Origin: Megalopta genalis
Lineage: Eukaryota > Arthropoda > Insecta > Hymenoptera > Halictidae
Assembly (NCBI RefSeq): GCF_051020955.1
Contig: NC_135015.1
Span: 9,683,616-9,747,615 of the forward strand
Direction of reading: 5' to 3'
DNA length: 64,000 nucleotides
The notes beneath the pieces are model-generated. The model made no database searches and was not told the DNA's origin. It saw only the letters and a program-made list of their open reading frames with translations. The position numbers and the translations under genes are program-made. Positions 26,611 through 36,740 of this stretch are shown here, piece by piece (the stretch's first letter is position 1; every line of letters begins with the position of its first letter).

Positions 26611-27480
26611 TTGCTGTTTGTAGTAGTGTTTATTAATGATCCCTTATGGGTTTTATGATACATCCGTTTCTTACAATCGAGGCATAAACTTAAAATTAAA
26701 ATAACCCCTTAACCCTATCACTTACATCTACTTCTTACAACTAACGCTTATATGAATAATACTAATAATACTAAATACTCCTGTTCACACTTTTTCTCTC
26801 GCTCTATCTCTGCTTCTTATCATCCTTTCCTTGCTTCTCTACGTCCTCGCTTCGTCACCTTAACTTCATCTATCCATATACGACACATCGTATTCTTTTA
26901 CCTCTCACCCCTTACATTTGCCCTCCTCCTTCTCCCTTCTCTATCTTTCCGTTCACTCTCCGTTCTGCCGCTCTCTTTATTGCCTTTCCACCTCCTCTCT
27001 CATTCACACTCTCTCATTCATTCTCCAATCTTCTAATCCGTTTGTTTTATATGATTTTTTCATTAATTTTGCTCTTACTGTTTTCTTTTCCTTCAACGCT
27101 CATCATTTACTTCCTTCTTCCTCCCTCCTCCTCTTCCCCCTCCGTCTGGTCCTCTTTCTCTCCTACTATTTCTTTTGTTCTCTAAACTTTTAATCCACCC
27201 CTCCCTGCTTCCATCTCCTGCTAGAATGCTCTTAACCCTTTCGTAATTGCTCCCTTCCTCTTCTTTCCATTCCCTAAAGTACCCTATTATACATGTTCCC
27301 ATTCCTCGATTCCTACCCCACATACCCTGCATTTCCTATTTTCATCTGTTTCCCAGTACCTTTCTCCTTTCATTTCGTTTCCCAGTCTAAACCTTGAAAT
27401 TCTTTCTCATCTCTCTGCTCTGATATTTTCCCCCTTCTCTTATGCACTGCTGTTTGTTATTTTTCATTCTCGTATGCAGA
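26611..27480 (-). mobile_element. Non-LTR retrotransposon 3' fragment, degenerate
   Basis: On the minus strand, about 27411-27292 reads RISRFRLGNEMKGERYW, then CRVCG and EEWEH. After a frame change, 27289-27093 continues with FREWKEEE...YERVKSIL and GWIKSLENKR. This order (RFRLGN..., a CxxC zinc knuckle, WEH, REW, ...L.KR) is the C-terminal tail of ORF2 reverse transcriptases in R1/I-like non-LTR elements common in arthropods. The knuckle's last cysteine region is disrupted by the frame change, so it is a dead copy truncated on its 5' side. The rest, to about 26611, would be 3' tail and appears as a strong polypyrimidine bias on the plus strand. The polymerase domain is absent. The boundaries are approximate. 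Confidence 0.65.
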
Positions 27481-28727
27481 GATTTCTTCGACTGTATTTC
27501 AATCGAGTTTGCAAATAAATCCAATTATAAGAGTTTCAACAACCCTGTTTGTATTATTGGAAACATAACAAAAATAATATAAACATTTCAGTAATTAAGG
27601 TGATAGAACTCGACGGTAATCCTTATATATCGGTACTCCCTCACGTATCGGTAACCTTTACGCATTCGTAACTTTTACAGATCGGTGCTCCACCATGAAA
27701 CGTAATGATTCTACAACATTTTTTTTATCGAAGCTGAGTTGGGAGAATATAATACGCGAAAATTTGACATTTCAAGTTTTCACAGGGAATTCATTGCGAA
27801 TGAAAAGCTCGTGCCATGCCAAAAATGTTCGCCACCAGAAAAGTTTTCAAACAATTCGTAACTTTTTTCCGCTCGGCGAATTTGAACCATCCTGGAAAAC
27901 AGGATTTCCGTCGCGAAAAAATATGCGAGCGCACGGATTGCCCATTGTGCAAACTCAGTATTAGATAAATAGTGCATACTCACTACTATAGCTTCTCTAG
28001 AGTATTTATGAGAAAAAATGTGTGATTTCGTTGTTTGAAAAATGGTAGTTTTAAAATATTAAACTTTACGCTTATATTCTAATCATGATTTTAAAGAGAT
28101 TTCTGTAATCCCATCGTCTGCGGAAATGATGGAAAAGACAGCAATTCTTTGACAAAAAATTATGCTTGTGGTCAAACGTTCTCTTCCACTGATATAATAT
28201 TAGCGACATAACATGATGCACTTATGATACATACGGTAGATGTCCCATTTTACGTACCTATTACCAATTTCCGTTTCATCGGATTAAAAATGTATAGAAA
28301 AAGAAAGTATAATTATATATAAACTGATATCTCTCCCTGAATTTTACATGTTGCATAAACATATTTAACCAATTTCAATATTTATATGGCTGACATCTCA
28401 AATTGTACATTCGAAATTTGGTTCGGTTAAAAAAAATTGTAAAAAACAATGTTTATTATTTCCTTTACAATTCCCTCCAATTACAAACTTCTAAAAAGTT
28501 TATTCGTTGCGTGTGGCAAACAAATGAATGTATTCAATTCGCTTAAAAAAAGTTACTCCATTTTAACTTTCTGCATCCAATATATTTTAACTCCAGAACT
28601 CTAGATATACCATCCGACCTTGAAAATTTCTATCCTATCTCGATTTTTATTCTCTTTGGGTACATAAAAGTGAACACTTGCTCGTGGCACATTTGTTTAC
28701 TGTTTATAAAATACACACGATGAAGGG
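27481..28727. other. Intergenic DNA, no gene recognised
   Basis: AT-rich sequence with frames up to 89 codons (27695-27964) lacking any motif. Nothing supports a gene. Confidence 0.45.
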
Positions 28728-28905
28728 TTAACACTTCTTGCTACGTCACCCATACCTGGGTGACGGAATTATTTGTCCATATTTCAAAATTATTTGTTAC
28801 GTATATCTACTATGATATAAAATCTAACTTTTCATTCATTTGATATGATTAAATAAAATACTAGAATTTTATGAATATTTTGAGCTTGTTGGCATGGCAG
28901 TCAAA
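28728..28905. mobile_element. Possible TTAA-type (piggyBac-like) MITE end with palindrome
   Basis: TTAACACTTCTTGCTACGTC starts at 28728. It contains the hyphenated palindrome GTCACCC-ATACCT-GGGTGAC (28745-28764). A partly matching reversed end (ggcagtcaaagtgtgaaag) lies near 28890-28910 but lacks TTAA. The right boundary is a guess. Compare the clearer TTAACACTTTA element at 35748. Confidence 0.3.
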
Positions 28906-29265
28906 GTGTGAAAGTGTACAAGGAGACTTCCGAATCAGATGACTCGGAATGCTAGAATTAATCACGAGGATGACGTTTGGACACCTGTATCTCCGAGTTC
29001 CCCAATAGATCCGGCGACAAATCCCGAAATAACCTTGCTAGCTAGCCCATATTTAGATCATCTGTTCTATGCTCGGTTTTCTCTATTCCATTAGCTTGCC
29101 CATTAGTGCAGCATTAAGGTGGTAAGCAGCAAGGCGCGGTTTGCACGCGGGTGAGAAGGGGGATGGTGGGTAGGTCCACGGGGTAGATGTGGAATGGTTG
29201 ACAAGGTTTTCCGGCAATCGTCGGCGAATCACGCTTAAGGTCGATCAAGGCCACAATCACGGGCG

Positions 29266-29273
29266 TATAAATA
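29266..29273 (+). promoter_or_regulatory. TATA box of a putative promoter
   Basis: TATAAATA lies at the left edge of a GC-rich island (about 29.2-29.6 kb) in AT-rich surroundings, which makes it stand out. A start near 29296-29300 would be expected. An arthropod-type initiator TCAGTC is also present at 29340-29345, too far from the TATA box to be its partner. The first ATG downstream is at 29549, in a frame that runs straight into a consensus splice donor. This fits a promoter for the large plus-strand gene, but no transcript evidence is available. Confidence 0.45.
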
Positions 29274-29548
29274 AGAGCGAGCGTCTCCGGTCTGCGCGAC
29301 GCGGTATCCTCTTTCCAGGACGACGCGACGGGTGCGCGTTCAGTCTGCTTCGAGCCGTAGTTGCGACCACTTGCACCCCGAGCGACAGTGCCATCGGAAA
29401 CTAGCTCCGCTACAGACCGTGATCAGGATCGAAATCCAAATCGACGACGTGCCAGTCGCGATCGCAACCTGGTTACACCTCGGCTACACGAACGCAAGGA
29501 AGAATCAGCGGACGCGTGCACGCATAACCGCGTTCTCAGCCTACGATA

Positions 29549-29608
29549 ATGATACCGTTGGAAAAGCGGGAAACCTCCCGATCATACTCAATGGTGGACA
29601 CGGTGGTG
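29549..29608 (+). CDS. Candidate first coding exon of the TMEM272-like gene (distal promoter)
   Basis: The first ATG after the TATA box (A at -3) opens a 20-codon frame beginning MIPLEKRETSRSYS. It ends in phase 0 at the strong donor GTG|GTAAGT (29609). The region from 29300 to 29548 has no upstream ATG, as in a clean 5' UTR. The next convincing phase-0 acceptor in an open frame is 45737|45738 or 45749|45750 at the SPRxS-repeat exon, implying an intron of about 16 kb. I do not recognise the peptide. Assignment to this gene rests on strand, phase and the absence of another recipient gene; it could belong to an unrecognised gene or to a non-coding RNA. Confidence 0.4.
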
Positions 29609-32600
29609 GTAAGTCGACTTGAAACAGTACCGTTTTATCTGTTCGATGTGCACGATGGGAATCGTAGGAATTGGCACGTGAGAAATGCCCGAATAATTTG
29701 TGAAACGGGAATTCGGATTACTATCCTTCGCAGTGTCGAGCAATCATATATACTGGTGACTATACTAATCAATAAATGTTGTCTTAATATTGTAACGAAA
29801 TTTTCGTCATCGCTTGAAGCTAATTACGATTTGGCTCGGTATTTTTCGTTCCGACATAGCTATTCGAGCCGATCCCAAGAATGTTAAGTAATTCATATTA
29901 TTTCTGGAGTTAGGTTATAGTTAAGTAGTTTGTATGTGGTCTCCTAGTAGTGTTCAATATTGAGGGAACGTTCTTGGTTACCACCTTCTTCGAGTTCAGC
30001 CATCGCGGTTCAAGGTGTTCCCGGTCTTTCGTTTCACTGCTTGCTTTTTCGTCGTTCGATTTTCGCGTGGGCAACCGTGTATGTTCAGTACATTTTCGAT
30101 TTTTTGTGTTAATTTTTATTTGGCAAACTCAAATCGAATGAGATGTCTACTACAACTTGACATATCATGGTGCATTCAATTATTTGTTCCCATCATACAG
30201 ATAAGCGAGACATATGTATACACGCGATACAATATAATAGATTTACATGCGATATAATTGTGATAATGTGAGTAAATATAATATGGATCAATCGGATGCG
30301 TAATCTCTAATTGAAATAAAATTGAACGTCAGTTTCATGATGAAGAAGTGAAAGAGGATGTTAACAGTGACATATTGGTCGAATGTATTCGTGCCTTTCA
30401 ATGTTTGGAGATGAACTACTTCTGTTGGAGTAATAATTGTGATGTACTAGAAGTACGTTTCTCAGAAAGTGTGTACGGGTAACGTTAGAATGCAGTTTGT
30501 TGGTTTTAATTATTAAGATTTCAAATCATTGATTTTAACGTAAGTAAGATCCTGATGAAAATTCGTTACGTTTATGACACAAACAGCTAGTGTCTGTTAA
30601 TACTCGGAAGTTTTTTTATATTCAAACTTAAGCTTTTTAGTGATATGTTAAATTAACTAAATCAGTTAGAGTCTGTGAGATACAAGAATGCTGATAGTTC
30701 TCACACTCTCGTTAGAAATAATTGCATCGTGACAACAAATCTGCGCGTGACATTTCGTTTATTGTTGGACTACATATTAGTTCACTTAGCTATGTTTCAA
30801 TTGTTTCATATTTCATTTGATATTTCAAGCAGTCACATCGAATAACAGCGCCATCAGCTATAAATCAAATAGAAAAGTTCTGTCCAGTTGTGAAAACTGT
30901 AATCAACAGAAATTACGTCCACAATTCTATTTTCTATGTTATCCACGATATCGTTATAAAATTCGCTTATAATAAATTTGTTCACTGACATACATTTCTT
31001 TATCTTTTACTCTGTATCTTTACTCCGCTAAAAAATCGAAATGTACGTTTTAATTATGAATACGATACAAATGTTGTAAGATTCACAATGTTGCGAACTC
31101 GTCTCGCAGCTTTATCACAAACCCTCCCTAGCCGATCAAAGTAACCGGTCTCATATTTTTGCTTTAAAGTTCTAAATAAAGACCCAAATAAAAACATTAC
31201 AGAAAGATTTAAATAAATACAGTCTTTTCATCGTTATAAAGTAACATACGTTGGTTACTTTTAAAGCCCGGCGTGTTTAATGTGTGTGTGTGTTAAGCGT
31301 ATAGATCTTCAAAAAATTGTCGGATCTTCTCGAAATCTGAAAAGGATAGAATCTTTACTCATTAACGCGAACCATGCAATTGCCGGTCAAATGACGAGTT
31401 CAACGATTTTTAGTCTACGATTATTGAAATTATTCAATTCAGTTTGAGATAGATAGTTGAGATTATTCAATAATTATTCCATAGATTTCTTCGTTCGATA
31501 CATACTAATATAAACATTGCAAAGAATGTAATCTTGTAACTTTGATAAGGCAACACATGTCAGGCACCTTAAGCGATCGGTACAGTCACTGTTAAATCAA
31601 ATTGATTCTTAGCTATTTTTCTAGTTGTCAGGTCACTGGTCGATATGTGGGATTAGAGTACCACTTTTTCGGCTGTTCCACTCGCGATCCTTAACGTTCA
31701 CTGAAGAATCGATGGCTCCAATCGTAGCGAGCACTGTTGACTTTCCGTCGGGATGTTATTGACATGCGAACGGAAATAGAAAGGGTTAAATATTTCACGC
31801 AGTCTCGCCGTACAGCCCCGGTACGCTCGAGTTCTCCGTCGCGTTCCAGCCACCCCTTCTCGAAGCGTCTCTCCGGAAGGGTTGAAAACGGGGCTGAAGT
31901 ATAAAAAGAGCTGAAACGTACGACAGCGTAATTATGCGCGGCGTGCGCGTTGACCCGTTCCCCCATTTTTTCTCGGTTTCTTAAAGACGTTTGTAAACAA
32001 AGGGGCTGCTTGGACGTTGACCCTGTTCTTAAAGCGTTCACGGAGAGCCTTGCCCCAATTGTGTTAATATCCGTTGACCGAGCTCTTTCGTTGCTGAAAT
32101 TTCCATGGTTTAAAAAACAGAGCCGAGTCGCAAGTGGGTCAAGTACGTAAATATTTTGCGAGTCTTAAGTCGATTCATGGCACGGCCGTACTATTCCCCG
32201 AGCAACAGAGACAATTATATGACGGCAGAGCTGGATTTACGCGACCGAACTTCCGCATCGCGCGCGTTCGGATAAGTAAGAACTCGAGAAATTTAAAAAT
32301 CGACACCGCCGTGTTCAACAGCGAAACGTTATCGCGTCTCCCGGGCGGGATTAAATGGGCGGAAATACTCGCGACGAGGCGGGTAACTACATTTAATTGA
32401 CCGGTCCATGGTAAACACCCACACCGCTAAAGTAAATGGGATTCCACGCAGCTTGCAAACCATTTTGCAAAATGAATCCAGCCGCCGTTTTGTTTCTCGT
32501 GAGAGTGGTTTTCGAAATTATCGGTGGCCCGACTTCGGCCGGGGTTTTACTTTCTGGACCTCGTTACCGGAAGTGGCTTTCCAAAATTCTCGTAGCCAAA

Positions 32601-33627
32601 CAAACGATAACCCGCCGGATTAAGGCGATTGAAATTCAGAGCCCCATCAAAGTTTACGCAATCTCGTCTTCCTCTCTTCCTTTCTTATTCCCCCCTCTCT
32701 TTCACTGTTTTTCTCTGTCTCTTGATCCCGAAAGTTTTTAAGTTCCGGCGCGAATAGTCCCTATTAATGCGGAAACTTTTCAGCCTCTTATACGTATAGT
32801 TTACATCAGTCCTCAGTCAACTCGCAAACATATGCATGATCTCAAACACACGTGCCTGGAACCCGCTAATTATGTTCGACCGTGGAGCGCGCAACCGGCT
32901 TGCTATGTACTTGCTACTTCTCCACTCTAATTTTTAGCGCCACAGAGTATTCCGCCCAATTAGCGACTAATGTCAACACTTGGGTTCGCGAACTTTGTAC
33001 TACAGACCGAAAGTAACAGTTAATCCTTTTATTAAGCAAATCGGTAACCACGGCTTGTTCAAATTGGGGATTTTAACCGCGAAACGCAAAAGCAAATGTT
33101 TTGGTTACAAATCACAATTATTAATATTTTTCTATTACACTTTTAAAATGTTGCAATTCTATCTGATTCGTTGCAGAATTAATTTAAAAATAAATTTAAA
33201 ACAAATTTAAAGATAATTGAATTGTTGCAAAATTAATTAAAAAACCGAAATTACTTTTGCAACAGCTTAATAGAATGTTCAGTAATTGTGGTGGCGTAAA
33301 ATTATGACACGAGGTTCATTTTATGGTGAAAATGCATTCAGGTAAAAATGTGAGATAATTCTCTCTGTAAGCTTCATTTCTCAATACGTATATTTCTATT
33401 ATATACATTTCTATTGTATATTTGTTTCTATTATATACAAGTTTAGATTATTGTTTAAAATAAATATTTCTGTTGTTATTCACTTAATGAAGTTTTTCTT
33501 GCCTTAATTAGTAGGTAATATAAAATATACAGTTCGTTGAAAGGTGAAACATATAATACCATAGAGTAAAATCGATATCAATTCAGTACCTAAGAAAAAC
33601 TGCATTTCAATTATTTTGCTTCTAAAG
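29609..33627 (+). other. Putative long intron, first part
   Basis: AT-rich sequence with a GC-richer zone at 31.68-32.65 kb, where frames up to 116 codons are open on both strands without recognisable motifs. A diverged repeat at 31135-31190 is listed separately. No exon is supported. Confidence 0.4.
31135..31190. repeat. Diverged repeat, copy 1 (CCGGT box)
   Basis: TCAAAGTAACCGGTCTCATA followed by a TTTTGCTTTAAAGTTCTAAA-type tract resembles the sequence at 36115-36170 (TCAAACTGACCGGTTTCACA and onward). The two look like homologous ends of an old dispersed element. Confidence 0.4.
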
Positions 33628-33874
33628 TAGGGTAGTGTAGCCGATTATCGTTGTAGGTGACCATTTACTGTACCGTTGGTTTGTTTTCGGGTATAGTTAA
33701 CTTTATATGTATATTGATTGAAACGTATTAAATTTGTTTATTCTTTTATTTTGTTTATTTTTAAATAAAGAATTTAATACTACTTATTCAATAAATATAA
33801 AGCTAATTATGCCCATTAAACAAACCAAAGACGCAGTAATTGATCACCCCAAAGTAACTAGCCGCATTACCCTA
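33628..33874. mobile_element. MITE with long terminal inverted repeats, about 247 bp
   Basis: TAGGGTAGTGTAGCCGATTA at 33628 pairs with the reverse complement of the right end (TAGGGTAATGCGGCTAGTTA). Further inside, GGTGACCATTTACTG pairs with GGTGATCAATTACTG, and TTGGTTTGTTT is found on both sides. The AT-rich centre has no coding potential. Superfamily not assigned. Confidence 0.7.
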
Positions 33875-35747
33875 TTATCACTTCAATAAAGTACCCGTCT
33901 CTCTCTCATCCTTAAAATACTAGACTATAGAAAAAATTTCCAATCGATTAGTTAATAATTTACGACATATTTATAGCCACCGAATGGAAGACAGAGTACA
34001 GAGTAGAAAATTGTGTAATTTCATGAAACGATGTTACACCGCAATCGTATGGGAATAGCGGTCCATTCCATTGTGGACATTTCAACGTACATAGGCGGAG
34101 AAAAATTCCAAGCTTTACGGGTTAAGGATGGTAATCTGCATTCGAATGGCACCCGATCTCGCTTTTATTAGTTTCACGCCTCCGAGCACGTCGGCCGACA
34201 CGTGAAACGCTGTAACTGCCACGGCGACAGCGTTTCCGGTAACGGTTTTATAGCATCTGTTTGCATCCGGCCAGTTGGATAAAATAAGTGCTTTAAGTTC
34301 TATTTCTGTTTGTGTCATATCGATCGTAGAACACGAAGTCGCGCAGTGTCAGTCACGTATCGCATTTATAGGCAGCGAACGCGATCACGAACCGATGCAC
34401 TCGTGTTCTAGAAATTGTCTCATATCGTCGGCCAACACTGGCAAATTCCAGGAGCCGGATCGTCGGCACGTGAAACTGAATGAGTTCCGAACAGTATCGT
34501 CAACGAGCACTCATTTTACATGATGAACTAAATCATTGATCTACGAGGCGGGATGAAATACATTCGCATGATATCGATAGGTTCTCATTGTTAGTAGAAC
34601 GAAATCAATTTTGCAAATGTGATCAATGGTGTATTAACATTACCCTTCAGAATTTTGGTACTTAATTGCGAATGTAGAAGGTTATATTGTAAAATAAATA
34701 CGTGAAGTACAGCCAGCGAAATGATAGTGTAACTAAATCAACAAATGTTGTACTGTGTGATTATCCTGCTGAAACTGGAAACCTTTTAAAACGACACTAC
34801 ACAGTATACAGTTTATTAATTTATTACTAAATAGAAGAAATAATTTGTAAAAGTTTGTCAGTGCATACGTAGAATTCGATGCTCCGTTATCAGTTTGTCT
34901 GACCATTGCAGGATTGTTCTACTTGCACTCGTCTGTTACTAAGGTAAATGTAGCTGGACAAATGCGTAACACGTAACATTGTATTTCATTACAAGAATCT
35001 GTGTGTGTTAAGTTTTCAAAATAATTGAATCTTTGTGGATGTCTATGTAATGTTTGATAATGGCAAGTAGAATAGATAGTAACTAGAAAAAAGAGGTTAG
35101 ATCAAATAAAAATTGAACAGTGTATCTTGATCCTGTTTCAAATGAACAAAAATTAGATCTCAAGTAAAGGAATAATTGAATTTACAACAATTACACGCTT
35201 AAATGTAATCGTCAACGCTGTCGAAGGTAACTGTAAGTAGAGGAGTCAAGGTTATGTCAGACCGGTCAGACACTTAATTCTTATTTCAAGTAATCAGATG
35301 AACCTAAATATTTATTTAAAAATTATTTAAATTGTATTTCAGTGGTATGCTGGCCCATTTTCTTTCATAGAATGATCAACACTCTACGTCGCTCGTTCCA
35401 CCTGTGTATTAAATTATTCTGTACCAGGTACGGTGATAATCCAGATTGGCAAATTCTCCGAATAACATAATATTTTCTGGCTCAATCAAGCTAATGTAAT
35501 TTCGTTATAGGGTATTTATTACTTGTGATCGTGGTTCTCGGAAATACAGCTGTACAAGTTCACCGAATTAATTATCTGAATTAATGCTCTGATATCCTAC
35601 ATCAAAGGAAAAATTTTTTTTACACAATTCAATTTCGCGTATACACATTCGTAAGCTTTGTTTCTTGGAAAACCAGTGCTTGACAGATATTCGTTGCGAA
35701 TAGGGAATATACAATCTTGTGGTCCGATTCGCACGATTATCTGTTCA
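33875..35747 (+). other. Putative intron, no feature recognised
   Basis: A GC-richer patch at 34.1-34.5 kb keeps 67- to 82-codon frames open on opposite strands. No motif or splice context supports an exon. The rest is AT-rich. Confidence 0.4.
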
Positions 35748-36094
35748 TTAACACTTTAACGACCGCACGTCTACGCAGTCAAACGTCGCCAGGGGCCGGC
35801 AGTATTTTTGAAGAATTAATTTTAAAGAACTTTATTAAATTCACGAAAAAGTTAACATAAAACAAAAAACAAATAGGCAATAATTAAAAATAGGCAATAA
35901 TTACCTATAATCAAAGACGTGACAATGAAATATGAAGCCAATAGCAATATCCACACTTGTTTACATTCATAAATTATCACACAAAGAGTGTGGTACTGGC
36001 CAACAACCTTCGGCGGCAGCATCACACACATGTTGTGTGAGCGGTCGGTAACGGTTGTTCCGGCTATCACACACATGTTGTGATAAAGTGTTAA
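35748..36094. mobile_element. TTAA-flanked piggyBac-like MITE, 347 bp
   Basis: The left end TTAACACTTTAACGACCG and the reverse complement of the right end TTAACACTTTATCACAAC share 12 terminal bases including TTAA, the target duplicated by piggyBac elements. Inside the right half, CACACATGTTGTG occurs twice (about 36023 and 36069), with a related CACACAAAGAGTGTG near 35978. No transposase. The family is inferred from the TTAA target and end layout. Confidence 0.6.
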
Positions 36095-36110
36095 TACTAA
36101 ACTTACCGTG

Positions 36111-36170
36111 CCGGTCAAACTGACCGGTTTCACATTTTCTATTCTAAAATTATTGGGAATTATAGAGACA
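36111..36170. repeat. Diverged repeat, copy 2, with CCGGTCA...TGACCGG palindrome
   Basis: CCGGTCA-AAC-TGACCGG (36111-36127) is a perfect 7-bp palindrome with a 3-nt spacer. The following A/T tract matches copy 1 at 31135. It lies 16 bp right of the TTAA element and may be the end of another transposon. Confidence 0.4.
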
Positions 36171-36636
36171 TTTTCGTAGGCAATTGTTAAAGGAACTTCT
36201 TAATTAATTTACGTAAAAAATGACGAGGAACTCTCGAAAACATTCTAAATAAATTTGTTAGATAATAAATAAATAGATAATAAAAACAAATTTGTTAGAT
36301 AAATCATTATAGTCTTTTTATTTGAGGAAATTATAGAAAAACACATTTTTCGGCCTTCTGACTGAACGTAGCACCTTAAGCCAGTGTTTACGAAGAGATA
36401 TCCGGTGAATTTTCGGCAATACGTGGAGAACGATAACACTAGAAACAAACGAGTAAATGTGTTTTCTACCACGCAGGGTCAACCCTCTAGATACGTCCCA
36501 AAGCAGCGTCCCAAAAGCATTCAGTATCGTCCCTCGTACGCTATTGTCTTCCCCCCTAGCTGCTTTTACGATCTAACCGTGTTCTTTTTTTTTATCGAGT
36601 GTCTGGAATCCCCCTGCACACATTCGGAAAAAACTA

Positions 36637-36740
36637 CATACAGTGGATAAAAACCACCTATTGAAACGGTATAACTTTTTTAAAACTGAACTAAATCATT
36701 TGATTTTTTTAGATGATAAAAGGACTAGTTTACTGTACAA
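36637..36740. mobile_element. Solo end of a MITE family also seen near 44.86 and 52.73 kb
   Basis: CAGTGGATAAAAACCACCTA, then TTGAAACGGTATAACTTTTT and TAAAACTGAACTAAATCATT, parallels the left end of the element at 52733 and the sequence at 44855. No opposite end was found within the next few hundred bases, so this is a truncated copy. Confidence 0.45.

Noticed and set aside
29332..29622. 96-codon frame across the putative first exon in another frame
   Set aside because: Lacks an ATG start and would leave the donor at 29608 in phase 1, which does not fit the downstream exon.
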